Counted from the first letter of the stretch, positions 45,896-54,157 are shown. The stretch is 64,000 nt of DNA from an uncultured Bacteroidales bacterium (GCA_900316055.1 ONBK01000004.1:62001-126000), one strand, 5' to 3'. Notes: generated by a model not told the origin, from the letters alone. A program made the numbers and translations.

Positions 45896-46678
45896 ATGAA
45901 AATGCCAATAGTAACACTGACAACCGATTGGGGCAACCAAAGCTTCTTCACCGGCATGGTGAAAGGGGCATTGTGCAGTGCCGTCGAGGGGGTGCAGGTG
46001 GTGGACATCACCCACCATGTGGACCCATTCAGTGTGATGTCGGCCACCTTCGTAGTGAAACACGCCTGCCTGGGATTCCCTGCCGGGACAGTACACATCA
46101 TCGATGTGGCTACCCAGCCGCCCCTGCTGGCAGTAAAAGCCCGCGGTCAGTATTTTCTATGCTGCGACAACGGTGTGCCGGCCACAGCTTTTGGCGACGA
46201 GATAGAGGATGCCGCCGTCATCCCCGTGCCGGACGGCTCACCCCTCGGATTTGCCGCCCACACCTTCTTCGTCCCTGTGGCTCAACGACTATTGGCGGGA
46301 GCCCCGCTGAGCGACATAGGCCCACGACCCGAGAGTCTCGTGCGACGCACCATGACAGGATGGCTTCGCTCCGGCGACGAATACCGCGTCGTCATCCATT
46401 ATATCGACAGCTACGGCAACGCCTACCTCGGCATGACCTACCACGAATTCGAACAGGAACGCCAAGGACGCCGTTTCGAGATGATTGTACGCGAGCAGCG
46501 CATCAACGAAATCATGGACTCCTACTACCAGCAGCACGCCACCGCCGACCCGCGCCGGAAACTACGCCTCATTGTCTCCGCCACAGGACTCCTCGAGTTG
46601 GCTGTCAAGGAGAGTTCCTTCGTCCAACTCATCGGCCTCCGCACCAACGATGCCGTAATCCTTAAGTTTAAGGATTAA
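45896..46678 (+). CDS. SAM hydroxide adenosyltransferase (DUF62 family)
   Basis: The 260-residue protein starts at the ATG at 45896 or 45902. It has the N-terminal LTTDWGNQSFFTGMVKGAL motif, with the conserved Asp in TDWG, and the VVDITHHVDPFSVMSATFVV and HIIDVATQPP blocks of DUF62 enzymes. The C-terminal beta domain has YIDSYGNAYLGMTYHEF. Family members hydrolyse S-adenosylmethionine to adenosine and methionine. It is divergent from sufCD and is the last core gene before the integrated element. Confidence 0.88.
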   Translation: MKMPIVTLTTDWGNQSFFTGMVKGALCSAVEGVQVVDITHHVDPFSVMSATFVVKHACLGFPAGTVHIIDVATQPPLLAVKARGQYFLCCDNGVPATAFGDEIEDAAVIPVPDGSPLGFAAHTFFVPVAQRLLAGAPLSDIGPRPESLVRRTMTGWLRSGDEYRVVIHYIDSYGNAYLGMTYHEFEQERQGRRFEMIVREQRINEIMDSYYQQHATADPRRKLRLIVSATGLLELAVKESSFVQLIGLRTNDAVILKFKD

Positions 46679-46716
46679 TGGTTATGGTCATTGTAATCTA
46701 AGTTGTCCGATTAAAG

Positions 46717-46753
46717 AAAAGAGGCTGATGCAATGTGCTGCGTCAGCCTCTTT
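46717..46753 (-). terminator. hairpin, probably the original DUF3078 terminator
   Basis: AAAGAGGCTGATGCA pairs with TGCGTCAGCCTCTTT. On the minus strand it lies just past the displaced FSWKTPKQ-stop remnant at 46780, where the terminator of the interrupted DUF3078 gene would be. A TTAACCGTTAA-type repeat (46754-46779) separates them. Confidence 0.65.
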
Positions 46754-46779
46754 AACCGTTAATCATTAACCGTTAACCG

Positions 46780-46807
46780 TTACTGCTTCGGAGTCTTCCA
46801 GCTGAAG
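46780..46807. repeat. left attachment site (att core, displaced copy)
   Basis: The 28 bases begin TTACTGCTT and end GTCTTCCAGCTGAAG. Read on the minus strand they encode FSWKTPKQ-stop, as the right copy does. The two differences (positions 46789 and 46792) change codons CCT to CCG and ACC to ACT, both synonymous. Confidence 0.88.
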
Positions 46808-46865
46808 TGTTATTTTTATTGAAAAACAGTTTGTTTTATTGTTGGGGGCAAATAAAGGGTGAAAA

Positions 46866-46873
46866 TAATTTTG
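46866..46873 (+). promoter_or_regulatory. -7 box TAATTTTG for the integrase, within an inverted repeat
   Basis: TAATTTTG lies 63 bases before the integrase ATG and inside the inverted repeat GTGAAAA / TTTTCAC (about 46859-46883), a possible operator. Confidence 0.5.
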
Positions 46874-46936
46874 TCGTTTTCACAATAAAAACATACAACC
46901 TGTGTTATTAAAACATGACATCAATGGCAACAGGTT

Positions 46937-48058
46937 ATGAAAACAAAACGCCCCACCGTTAGAGTTATCCTTGCAACCGACAAAGAACGTGATGGCAAAT
47001 CGCCAGCCCAAATCCTTGTGACATGGAGGGGAAGAGCCAAAGAAAATACAGGTCACTGGCTCAAGGGCGTGAACGAATGGCGAAGTGTGCCTGACATCAG
47101 GGAGCGAATAAACGACATTGAGGCTAATATCGACTGGCTATTACAACAAGGTGAAGACTTTACAGCCAGCGAGTGCCTTAATCGCAGACAACATCGCAAG
47201 AAAACCCTCGAAGACATAGCCAGAGAACTTGAACGACAACGTCAGTTCAAAGAACGCACAGTTGCCAACTACAAATACGCCATCAAGTCTTGGAATGACT
47301 ACTTTGTTGATATACCCGTAGAAATGGTGACTACTTCAATGTTGCAGGGTGCAACGAAAAATTGGCTTAAAACGGCTAAAGTCGGTGGGGTATGGCAACG
47401 GCTCTCGACGCTTAAAAGCCTGTTCAACTTTGGGATTGAAATGGGCTACTTGAAAAACAACCCGTTTAAGGGGTGGAAATTCAAGTCGGAGGGCATCAAG
47501 CCACCCTCCAACCCTAAAGCCCGTACCGAAGACGAAATTAAGCAAATCAGGGAGGCTTGGCAAAAAGGGAATGAGGGTGCTGGCTGGTGGATGGCTTGTT
47601 ATCGGTTCTGTGGGCTTGCACTGGTTGACCTTCTACGTCTTGACTTTAACAATATTGAGGTCATAGGTAGCACAACCAAGTGTTACTATGTTGGCCATAT
47701 TAACCGCCAGAAAACCAACCAAATGGCAACAATAATTACAAGAAAAGACCGCGAAAGCGATAAACTGATAAAGTTTATGCTAGAGGAGAAAACAAAATAC
47801 CCACGCCGCGATAAACGGATGTGGGAAAAAGTAATTAATTATCAATTAAGCGCACTCGGACTCACCCCTAAACTTACCTACTATCACGCACGCCACAGTT
47901 ATGCGACAGAACTAATCAACAAAAATGTACCGCTAAATGACTTAGCAACTCTGCTTGGAAGAAATATTCAGAACATTCAGACATATATTAAGCAGGTTCA
48001 AAGTGTAGACCATTTAATCAAGGTCATATCGGCTAATGATAAAATCAAAATCGAATAA
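46937..48058 (+). CDS. tyrosine recombinase / phage integrase
   Basis: The 373-residue integrase has an arm-binding-type N-terminus, a SAM-like core-binding domain (about 88-185: RQFKERTVANYKYAIKSWNDYF) and a C-terminal catalytic domain. The catalytic Tyr is Tyr350 in NIQTYIKQVQ. YYHARHSYATELI gives the second Arg (Arg319). The first Arg is not in its usual place (GLALVDLLRL; nearest is Arg223), and the box III His reads as Arg (LLGRNIQNI). Related Bacteroidota integrases are also non-canonical here. It faces into the element from the left attachment site and should catalyse insertion into the DUF3078 tail. Confidence 0.9.
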   Translation: MKTKRPTVRVILATDKERDGKSPAQILVTWRGRAKENTGHWLKGVNEWRSVPDIRERINDIEANIDWLLQQGEDFTASECLNRRQHRKKTLEDIARELERQRQFKERTVANYKYAIKSWNDYFVDIPVEMVTTSMLQGATKNWLKTAKVGGVWQRLSTLKSLFNFGIEMGYLKNNPFKGWKFKSEGIKPPSNPKARTEDEIKQIREAWQKGNEGAGWWMACYRFCGLALVDLLRLDFNNIEVIGSTTKCYYVGHINRQKTNQMATIITRKDRESDKLIKFMLEEKTKYPRRDKRMWEKVINYQLSALGLTPKLTYYHARHSYATELINKNVPLNDLATLLGRNIQNIQTYIKQVQSVDHLIKVISANDKIKIE

Positions 48059-48076
48059 CATAGACACTTCACAAAG

Positions 48077-48108
48077 AGCAAGGGCGACCATTGTCAGCCG
48101 CCCTTGCT
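48077..48108. terminator. terminator shared by convergent integrase and LRR genes
   Basis: AGCAAGGGCG pairs perfectly with CGCCCTTGCT; it lies in the 76-base gap between the two convergent stops. Confidence 0.8.
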
Positions 48109-48134
48109 TGCGTATAGATATTCTTTCGGTTGTG

Positions 48135-50681
48135 TTATCGCATTACGACAACCTTTTGCGCTGGCAGTGTGTCAATCTTGACGATGTACACGCCTGACGG
48201 CAAAGAACGGTTTTGTACCATGCGCCCTGTGATGTCGTACACTCGCAACTCTTCATTCGTGATGCCCTCAACACAGATATGTCCATCCAATACGCTAATA
48301 CGGATGTTGTCTTCATCAATCTCACCGATACCCTCCGTGCCGCCATTTGACACGAAATAGGCTGTAATAGTGGTATCGGTTGTAACGGTCAGCGTATAAG
48401 GGTTGTCGGTACTGCCCGTGCTCCAGTGGTCGAAACGGTAGTCATCGGCGGGCACGGCATACAATACCGCGTTATGATTGGAGCAGGATGGCTCTGTCAA
48501 CACTTGCACTGTACCCATGCTTTCATCGTCCGACAAGGCAGAGAAGCCAACCTGCTGTTCCACATAGTTGGAAAAATGTGGTATTTGGGCTACATAGTAT
48601 GCCAGCCTTCCGCAAGGTATATATACTGGAATATCTGTCTGTATTCCATAAAGTGCGTCAGTGCCTATTTGCGGAGGTGTCTGACTTAAAAATTTCATTG
48701 ATGTCATTCCTCTACAACCATAAAAGGCCTTGCTGCCGATGGAAGAAATGGAGTTTCCAATTGTCACCGATGTTAATCCAGTGCAACCATAAAAGGTTTT
48801 ACTTTTGATACTTGTAACGGAGTTTGGAATTATCACGGAAGCCAATTCAGAGCAACCCCAAAAGCAGCTATCTTCGATACTGGTAACGGAGTTTGGAATT
48901 ATCACGGAAGACAATCCTGTGCAACCATAAAAGGAACTATTTCCGATACTGGTAACAGAGTTTGGAATTATCACGGATGTCAATCCTATGCAACCACAAA
49001 AGGCGCTTTCCTTGATACTGGTAACTGAGTTTCCAATTGTCACCGATGTCAATCCTGTGCAACCATAAAAGGTTTTACTTTTGATACTTGTAACGGAGTT
49101 TCCAATTGTCGCCGATGTCAATCCTGTGCAACCATAAAAGGAACTATCTCCGATACTGGTAACGGAGTTTGGAATTATCACGGAAGACAATCCTGTGCAA
49201 CCATAAAAGGAACTATTTCCGATACTGGTAACGGAATCAGGAATTAACACAGATGTTAATCCACTCAATCCATAACACAAGTAGTGGGGAATTCGTTTAA
49301 CATTGTTGGCAAAGGTAAAGTTGGTAATATTGGGGCAATTCCTAAATACAAAAAATATTTTTGGAATTAAATATAATACACCGTCTTCTTCATAGTAATC
49401 GCGGTATTCACCCGCTTGTATACACCAGACAGCATTGAACACCACCGACATCAATCCAGTGCAATCTGCAAAGGCAGCAGAATCAATGCTGGTAACGGAG
49501 TTTCCAATTGTCACCGATGTCAATCCTGTGCAACTACTAAAAGCTCTACTCCCGATACTTATAACGGAGTTTGGTATTGTCACCGATGTCAATCCTGTGC
49601 AACCATAAAAGGCGCTATTTCCAATACCTCTAACGGAATCAGGAATTGTTACGGATGTCAATCCTGTGCAACCACTAAAGGCATTATTTCTAATACCGAT
49701 AGCGGAGTTTGGAATTGTCACGGATGTTAATCCAGTGCATTGAGAGAACGCATTGTCGCAAATGGTTTTAATGCCATTAAGGATAGTATAGCTGCCGCTA
49801 TAGGAGGTTGGTAGTCGCACAAAAAAGCTGTTGTTGTAGACGGGTTCAGTTAGGCTGTTACACCACTCAAAGACGCCAATCCCGATGCTTGTAACGGAGT
49901 TTGGAATAGTCACGGATGTCAATCCAGTGCATCCGCTAAAGGCATAATTTCCAAAACTAGTAACGGAGCTCGGAATTGTTACGGATGTTAATCCAGTACA
50001 ATTCTTAAAGGCAGCATCCCCAATGCTGGTAACGGAGTTTCCAATTGTTACCGATGTCAAGCCATAACAATCATCAAAGGTATGGTCCCCGATACTGGTA
50101 ACGGAGTCTGGAATTGTTACCGATGTCAAGCCATAACAACGATTAAAGGCACTTGCCCCGATACTGGTGACGGAGTTCGGAATTGTTACCGATGTCAATC
50201 CTGTGCATTGAAAGAACGCACCGTCGCAAATGGTTTTAATGCCATTAAGGATAGTATAGCTGCCGCTATAGGAGGTTGGCAACCGCACAAAAAAGGTATT
50301 GTTGTAGACAGGTGTAGTTATGCCACTGCAACCAGAAAAGGCGCCAATTCCGATGCTTGTAACGGAGTTTGGAATAGTCACGGATGTCAAGCCAGAACAA
50401 TCATCAAAGGTATGGTCCCCGATACTGGTGACGGAATATGACGTTCCACTATGTGTAACGCTGTCTGGAATAATGAGATTCCCTGTTGGTTTTGAATAGT
50501 TATCCCAATAGGAATAGCTGTGATGAAACGGATACACAACAGACACACCGTACCCCCCACTGTTAATTTTATAGTACAAGGTCTGTCCAGAAGGTGCGAC
50601 GGCAGCAAAATCATAATTATAAGCGAAAGCCGCATGGCCTAATAATAATGCGGCAAATAAAAGAAATACTTGTTTTTTCAT
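48135..50681 (-). CDS. BspA-like leucine-rich-repeat surface protein with InlB repeat and T9SS sorting domain
   Basis: The 848-residue protein has a signal peptide (to about AFA), then some twenty LRR_5 (BspA/TpLRR type) units of about 23 residues, with consensus LTSVTIPNSVTSIGxxAFxGCTG. An InlB-type repeat (SALSDDESMGTVQVL...YRFDHWSTGSTDNPYTLTV) and a T9SS type A sorting domain (LRVYDITGRMVQNRSLPSGVYIVKIDTLPAQKVVV) follow. BspA-type proteins mediate adhesion and coaggregation. The DNA repeats are very uniform, suggesting recent expansion. As cargo it would change the host surface; transport would rely on the host T9SS. Confidence 0.9.
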   Translation of the reverse strand: MKKQVFLLFAALLLGHAAFAYNYDFAAVAPSGQTLYYKINSGGYGVSVVYPFHHSYSYWDNYSKPTGNLIIPDSVTHSGTSYSVTSIGDHTFDDCSGLTSVTIPNSVTSIGIGAFSGCSGITTPVYNNTFFVRLPTSYSGSYTILNGIKTICDGAFFQCTGLTSVTIPNSVTSIGASAFNRCYGLTSVTIPDSVTSIGDHTFDDCYGLTSVTIGNSVTSIGDAAFKNCTGLTSVTIPSSVTSFGNYAFSGCTGLTSVTIPNSVTSIGIGVFEWCNSLTEPVYNNSFFVRLPTSYSGSYTILNGIKTICDNAFSQCTGLTSVTIPNSAIGIRNNAFSGCTGLTSVTIPDSVRGIGNSAFYGCTGLTSVTIPNSVISIGSRAFSSCTGLTSVTIGNSVTSIDSAAFADCTGLMSVVFNAVWCIQAGEYRDYYEEDGVLYLIPKIFFVFRNCPNITNFTFANNVKRIPHYLCYGLSGLTSVLIPDSVTSIGNSSFYGCTGLSSVIIPNSVTSIGDSSFYGCTGLTSATIGNSVTSIKSKTFYGCTGLTSVTIGNSVTSIKESAFCGCIGLTSVIIPNSVTSIGNSSFYGCTGLSSVIIPNSVTSIEDSCFWGCSELASVIIPNSVTSIKSKTFYGCTGLTSVTIGNSISSIGSKAFYGCRGMTSMKFLSQTPPQIGTDALYGIQTDIPVYIPCGRLAYYVAQIPHFSNYVEQQVGFSALSDDESMGTVQVLTEPSCSNHNAVLYAVPADDYRFDHWSTGSTDNPYTLTVTTDTTITAYFVSNGGTEGIGEIDEDNIRISVLDGHICVEGITNEELRVYDITGRMVQNRSLPSGVYIVKIDTLPAQKVVVMR

Positions 50682-50721
50682 ATCATTTGAAGTATTGAAG
50701 TATTTATGTTCAATAATTTCA

Positions 50722-50991
50722 TCATTTATTCTTAATTGAATCCAATCTGTCCATAAACTTTTTTATGGTATCCAATTCAACTGCCGCTTTGGCTTTGTCA
50801 ATAGCATACACAATCTTTTTTTTCTCTTCTATGTCAGATATGAAGGTATCGTCAATATCATCTATTGTAATGTTCGTTCCGCACAACTTGTTCATCAATT
50901 CAAAGGACTCTTTGATTTCTTGCATTTTCGGCTTCATCATTTTCTCCCTAATACGTGACGGGCGCAACTTTTGTTGCTCACGCAGTACCAA
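50722..50991 (-). CDS. small helical protein, unknown function
   Basis: The 89-residue protein is highly charged and mostly helical (KMQEIKESFELMNKLCG, then FISDIEEKKKIVYAIDKAKAAVELDTIKKFMDRLDSIK), perhaps a coiled-coil dimer. I recognise no family. It lies between the LRR gene and a long inverted repeat, in the same direction. Its first residues may be shorter in reality, as internal Met codons exist. Confidence 0.5.
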   Translation of the reverse strand: MVLREQQKLRPSRIREKMMKPKMQEIKESFELMNKLCGTNITIDDIDDTFISDIEEKKKIVYAIDKAKAAVELDTIKKFMDRLDSIKNK

Positions 50992-51043
50992 TTTGAGCAG
51001 GATTATTATATCACAACAAAGCGTGGTACTGATATACCATTCC

Positions 51044-51219
51044 TCTCGTGACGGTCGTAGGAAAAACCTTGAATATGCGGAATTGGATAATACAGCCCAC
51101 GCTATACACGCGAACCGCTACACTATCCTTGCATATTCTATAAAGATTTCCTACGTCTTCACGAGCAAGAACGAGCATAACGCCTCGTGATTTCACCTTT
51201 GAAATCAACTGCAAAGGTA
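51044..51219 (-). ncRNA. candidate structured RNA: long inverted repeat with a promoter box
   Basis: Arms at 51044-51078 and 51131-51165 pair over about 35 bases with few mismatches, sharing CTCGTGA, CGTAGG and GAATATGC with their complements. A TACCTTTG box on the minus strand (51219 to 51212) would start a transcript through it. A second small hairpin (GATTTCA / TGAAATC) follows the box. A 67-codon open frame covers it but has no recognisable features. This explains most of the gap 50992-51309. Confidence 0.45.
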
Positions 51220-51252
51220 CACCTTTTTTCTGAATTGGCCAAAAAAAAGATT

Positions 51253-51288
51253 GCCAAAGTCAATATTAAACCTCGGCAATCGCTCGTT
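51253..51288 (-). terminator. hairpin after the serine recombinase gene
   Basis: GATTGCC pairs with GGCAATC, followed on the minus strand by a T-rich run (the complement of 51240-51252). Confidence 0.55.
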
Positions 51289-51309
51289 ATTACTATTATT
51301 TCCGACATT

Positions 51310-51948
51310 CTACCTGATTTGAAACTCTCGCTTCAGGCGTTGCACGGTGCTTGTCGAAGTATCTGTCAATTTGGCAATATCGGCAATCTTATAACCCTTG
51401 TCGAGATATGCCAGCACGTCTTTGTACTCCTCTTCCTTCTTCTCTCGGCTCTTGGTACTGCCTTTCTTCCTTCCAAGGGTTCCACCATGCTCAATGTAGA
51501 TACGACGGCCTGAATTTAACCTATATTGGATGTTCTCCCTCTCCATTTCAGCACAGGTGGAAAGGGTGGTAATCAGTATTGGAGTAAACAGGCTCGGCTT
51601 GCCGTTTGCGTCAAGCAGGTTCATCTGCTCCTTTTGGAAATAAACGTTGATGTGGCAGTCCACAAGGTCGCGGACGGTGGCAAGCACCTCGAAGGTGTTG
51701 CGCCCTAAACGGCTCAACTCCGACACAAGGAGTGTGCCGATACGGTTCTCCTTGCAGTACGCTATGCAGTCCATCAAAACAGGTCTCTCGTTGTTTTTCT
51801 TGGCTCCAGAAATATGCTCGGTGTAAACCTTGCAGATATTCAACTTGCTGCGGTTTGCATACTCGGTTAAGTCTATTACCTGTCTTTCGGTGTTCTGTCG
51901 GTCTGTGGTTGATGATACTCTCGCGTAGATAGCTGCTGTGTTGTTCAT
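51310..51948 (-). CDS. serine recombinase (resolvase/invertase family)
   Basis: The 212-residue enzyme has the N-terminal catalytic domain with Ser12 in YARVSS, the conserved SELSRLGRN arginine motif (about 77-85), and a C-terminal helix-turn-helix (DKGYKIADIAKLTDTSTSTVQRLKREF). It is the small resolvase/invertase type. Three bases separate it from the methyltransferase stop, so the two are likely co-transcribed. Its target might be the nearby inverted repeat or multimer resolution of the excised circle; neither is shown. Confidence 0.9.
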   Translation of the reverse strand: MNNTAAIYARVSSTTDRQNTERQVIDLTEYANRSKLNICKVYTEHISGAKKNNERPVLMDCIAYCKENRIGTLLVSELSRLGRNTFEVLATVRDLVDCHINVYFQKEQMNLLDANGKPSLFTPILITTLSTCAEMERENIQYRLNSGRRIYIEHGGTLGRKKGSTKSREKKEEEYKDVLAYLDKGYKIADIAKLTDTSTSTVQRLKREFQIR

Positions 51949-51951
51949 GGC

Positions 51952-52779
51952 TTAATAATTACTGTTATCGTTCAAAATCCATTTTAATTGTGGGTCGCCA
52001 GCATACCCTCGTTCCCATATATACCAAGCATACATAGTTAGATTAGTGCCAGCATCCTTATATGTTTCAAAATCCCCATTTCGGGCTATTATAATCCTGT
52101 TCTGATATACATACACCCTGCGCGGTGGAAACGGCTTAAACAGGGAAGTGTAACGTTCCCTGCTTGTAAGATAGCGTAAAGGTAGTAATATTGCGACCTT
52201 TTCTTTGCAAATTGTGATACACTTAATGATATGGTCGATAATATGCTCATCGTAAGGTGGGTTGGTGATAATATCGTATAACCCCATCGGCACTTCCAAT
52301 GTTGAAAAGTCGGACACCTTATTATTACCGCGGTCTATGATGTCGTAACGCTCCACATTGTAGCCGTAGGTTTCTATCACGTCAGCCATAAACCCACCAC
52401 CACAAAAAGGTTCCAATATATCGTGTGAAAACGTTTCTACATTTAAAAGGTCATTGGTAACACTTGGATGGGTCGCGTAATAATTGTTATATTCTCTAAT
52501 TTGGACTTTTTGGGACATTTTTGTCCCAATTTTTCCCGTTATGACATCCCAATGCTTTTTAATTGTCTTTGGGTCGTGCTTGGTAGCCTTTGCCAACTGT
52601 GAAGGGGTGAAGTTGGGATTGGCTTTATACGCTGCCCTGCATTGTTCAATCAGCAGGGAAAGACGGTCGGCTTGGCGGTCTATGCCGTTTCTGTGGATAT
52701 ACTTTCTGATTGCATCCTCGGTCACACCGTTACGCTTCGCGTTCCGTGCTATACTTTGTTTAGGGTTGTAGTCTATCAT
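51952..52779 (-). CDS. DNA adenine methyltransferase-like protein with N-terminal HTH
   Basis: From the ATG at 52779 the product is 275 residues. The N-terminal 90 residues look like two HTH segments (GVTEDAIRKYIHRNGI and TPSQLAKATKHDPKTIKKHW). The catalytic domain has the SAM-binding loop EPFCGGG (123-129) and the NPPY motif (173-176), which indicates N6-adenine or N4-cytosine methylation. There is no restriction enzyme nearby, so it is an orphan methyltransferase, as often carried by phages to protect or regulate their DNA. Confidence 0.82.
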   Translation of the reverse strand: MIDYNPKQSIARNAKRNGVTEDAIRKYIHRNGIDRQADRLSLLIEQCRAAYKANPNFTPSQLAKATKHDPKTIKKHWDVITGKIGTKMSQKVQIREYNNYYATHPSVTNDLLNVETFSHDILEPFCGGGFMADVIETYGYNVERYDIIDRGNNKVSDFSTLEVPMGLYDIITNPPYDEHIIDHIIKCITICKEKVAILLPLRYLTSRERYTSLFKPFPPRRVYVYQNRIIIARNGDFETYKDAGTNLTMYAWYIWERGYAGDPQLKWILNDNSNY

Positions 52780-52943
52780 AAGTATAAAACGGCGGTGCTG
52801 CATGTTTATTGCCAGACTTGGGTACATATCAATTATATCTTTGATTTATTTGATGCTTTACTTCTATTACATTTGATGCTGTTAATACAGACTTTTTTGA
52901 CTTTTTTGACAGTGTTCTTTTTTTGACTGTTTTTTTCGGTCGG

Positions 52944-53303
52944 CTAGGTGATGACATTCCTCAGCCAGCTATTCACGCGCTCTTTGTATTGTTCTTCACT
53001 GTCTCGACCTGTTTCCACGGTCGTATCAATCACGAAAACCAAATTGTCGAAATACACATCCTCGATTTCACGAATGGTATTCCCGTTCCTGTTGATGGTT
53101 CGGAAGATGAAAGTATCCATACCTTCATTGTAAACCACTTCACACCATCCTTTATGTCGAAATCCATTTACCCGAAAGCGAAGCCCATCCTTGATTGCTA
53201 TGGGGGTATTAAAACCCCAGCTGCATACGACCATCGGTTGACTTTTTAAGATGCTCATTATGTATTTTGCCATTTCCATATCTACTATGTCAGTCTGTAC
53301 CAT
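52944..53303 (-). CDS. hypothetical protein of the element
   Basis: The 119-residue protein has no signal peptide or membrane helix. It contains a Trp/Cys-bearing N-terminal strand region (MVVCSWGFNTPIAIKDGLRF), a central beta region and an amphipathic C-terminus (DSEEQYKERVNSWLRNV). I recognise no family. It is in the leftward run that starts at the divergent promoter near 54025. Confidence 0.6.
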   Translation of the reverse strand: MVQTDIVDMEMAKYIMSILKSQPMVVCSWGFNTPIAIKDGLRFRVNGFRHKGWCEVVYNEGMDTFIFRTINRNGNTIREIEDVYFDNLVFVIDTTVETGRDSEEQYKERVNSWLRNVIT

Positions 53304-53323
53304 TGATGTTTCTCCTATTTTGT

Positions 53324-53527
53324 TTAGTAAACACAGGGCTTAATATATTTGGGTGTTCCCCATCCGTTGAGGTTCCAAGTCTCTCTAACTGCATCCTCGT
53401 AGGTTCTAACGTCCTTGATGTGGCGACCGCTGCTAGCTCCGTTTTCTCCTACCCAATCGACTTGCCAAATACCCCAAGAAAAGTAATGACGACCAAAGAA
53501 ATATTCACCAAGTTTACGCTGTCTCAT
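53324..53527 (-). CDS. small aromatic-rich protein of the element
   Basis: The 67-residue protein is very rich in aromatic and Gly residues (YFFGRHYFSWGIWQVDWVGENG). No function is recognised. It is in the same leftward run as its neighbours. Confidence 0.5.
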   Translation of the reverse strand: MRQRKLGEYFFGRHYFSWGIWQVDWVGENGASSGRHIKDVRTYEDAVRETWNLNGWGTPKYIKPCVY

Positions 53528-53592
53528 TGTTTTATCTCCTGTGTTTTGTTGTTATTGTATCTTTTATTACTCACCCCGAAAAATCAGGTGCA

Positions 53593-53958
53593 TTAAAGCA
53601 CCTGATACAGCGTCTCCCAGCGGAAGCTACGCCATCCACCAGCCTGACAATCATAATATGCACAAGTGGCATAGTTCTCACGACTGATGCCAGTTCCTGT
53701 TGTCGTAGCCTTTGCAAGAGCTGCGTTAATAGTGCCGAATGCCTCTCTCATAGAACCATCCTTTTTACAGTAGAAAAAGTGTGCTACGCCATTCTTCATC
53801 TTACCCTTGAGCTCATTTATCATAGCGGATTTGGCAATTCCAATAGCGAGGGAATTGGTGCGATTTGCAATAACTTCGGCTCTTACGGCGGTCATTTCAT
53901 TTACGATTGCTACATTGCTCATCATTTTGCAGGTGGTGGTGATTTCGTTGTTTTTCAT
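53593..53958 (-). CDS. SH3-like beta-barrel protein of the DUF2693 type (tentative)
   Basis: The 121-residue protein has an N-terminal helix (RTNSLAIGIAKSAMINELKGKMKNG), a beta core (GVAHFFYCKKDGSMREAFGTIN) and a C-terminal strand set ending in GGWRSFRWETLYQVL. This pattern matches small Bacteroidota proteins annotated as SH3 beta-barrel fold or DUF2693, often on mobile elements. It is the first gene of the leftward run from the 54022-54029 promoter box. Confidence 0.55.
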   Translation of the reverse strand: MKNNEITTTCKMMSNVAIVNEMTAVRAEVIANRTNSLAIGIAKSAMINELKGKMKNGVAHFFYCKKDGSMREAFGTINAALAKATTTGTGISRENYATCAYYDCQAGGWRSFRWETLYQVL

Positions 53959-54021
53959 AACTGATTGATTTTACGTTTATAATTCAATTTTTTATTGTTT
54001 TTATCCCTTTCGATTACCGTA

Positions 54022-54133
54022 CAAAGATACGATAAATGTACATACTGACCAAATAAAATCCATTAAAAAAAAATTAAATAATGTTAAATGTCGTACATAA
54101 TTCCAAGCTTATGTACATAAATCATTACCTTTG
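54022..54133. promoter_or_regulatory. divergent promoters with matching ATGTACAT operator palindromes
   Basis: A leftward TATCTTTG box (54029-54022, minus strand) and a rightward TACCTTTG box (54126-54133) each have an ATGTACAT palindrome 6-7 bases upstream (54036-54043 and 54111-54118, the latter within the 12-bp TTATGTACATAA). A third half-matching site (GTACAT, 54093-54098) lies between. The mirror-image layout is that of a phage-type switch region. Confidence 0.65.
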
Positions 54134-54157
54134 CAAAAGCTAAGCTTTGTTTGGATT

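Noticed and set aside
49416..49730. 104-codon plus-strand frame with His/Cys/Gln repeats
   Set aside because: It is a shadow of the LRR repeats on the other strand.
48700..50400. Regular DNA repeats that could look like a CRISPR array
   Set aside because: The period is about 69 bases, in frame, and encodes LRR_5 units; there are no unique spacers or cas genes.
51079..51130. Invertible promoter segment flipped by the serine recombinase
   Set aside because: The arms are imperfect, the enclosed segment is only 52 bases, and the promoter box lies outside it. It is kept only as an alternative to a structured RNA.
50765..51190. 141-codon plus-strand frame
   Set aside because: It spans the 89-residue gene and the inverted repeat, has no recognisable features and lacks a promoter.
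54131..54157. Upstream TTG start for the 80-residue switch protein
   Set aside because: It overlaps the TACCTTTG promoter box; the ATG at 54158 fits.
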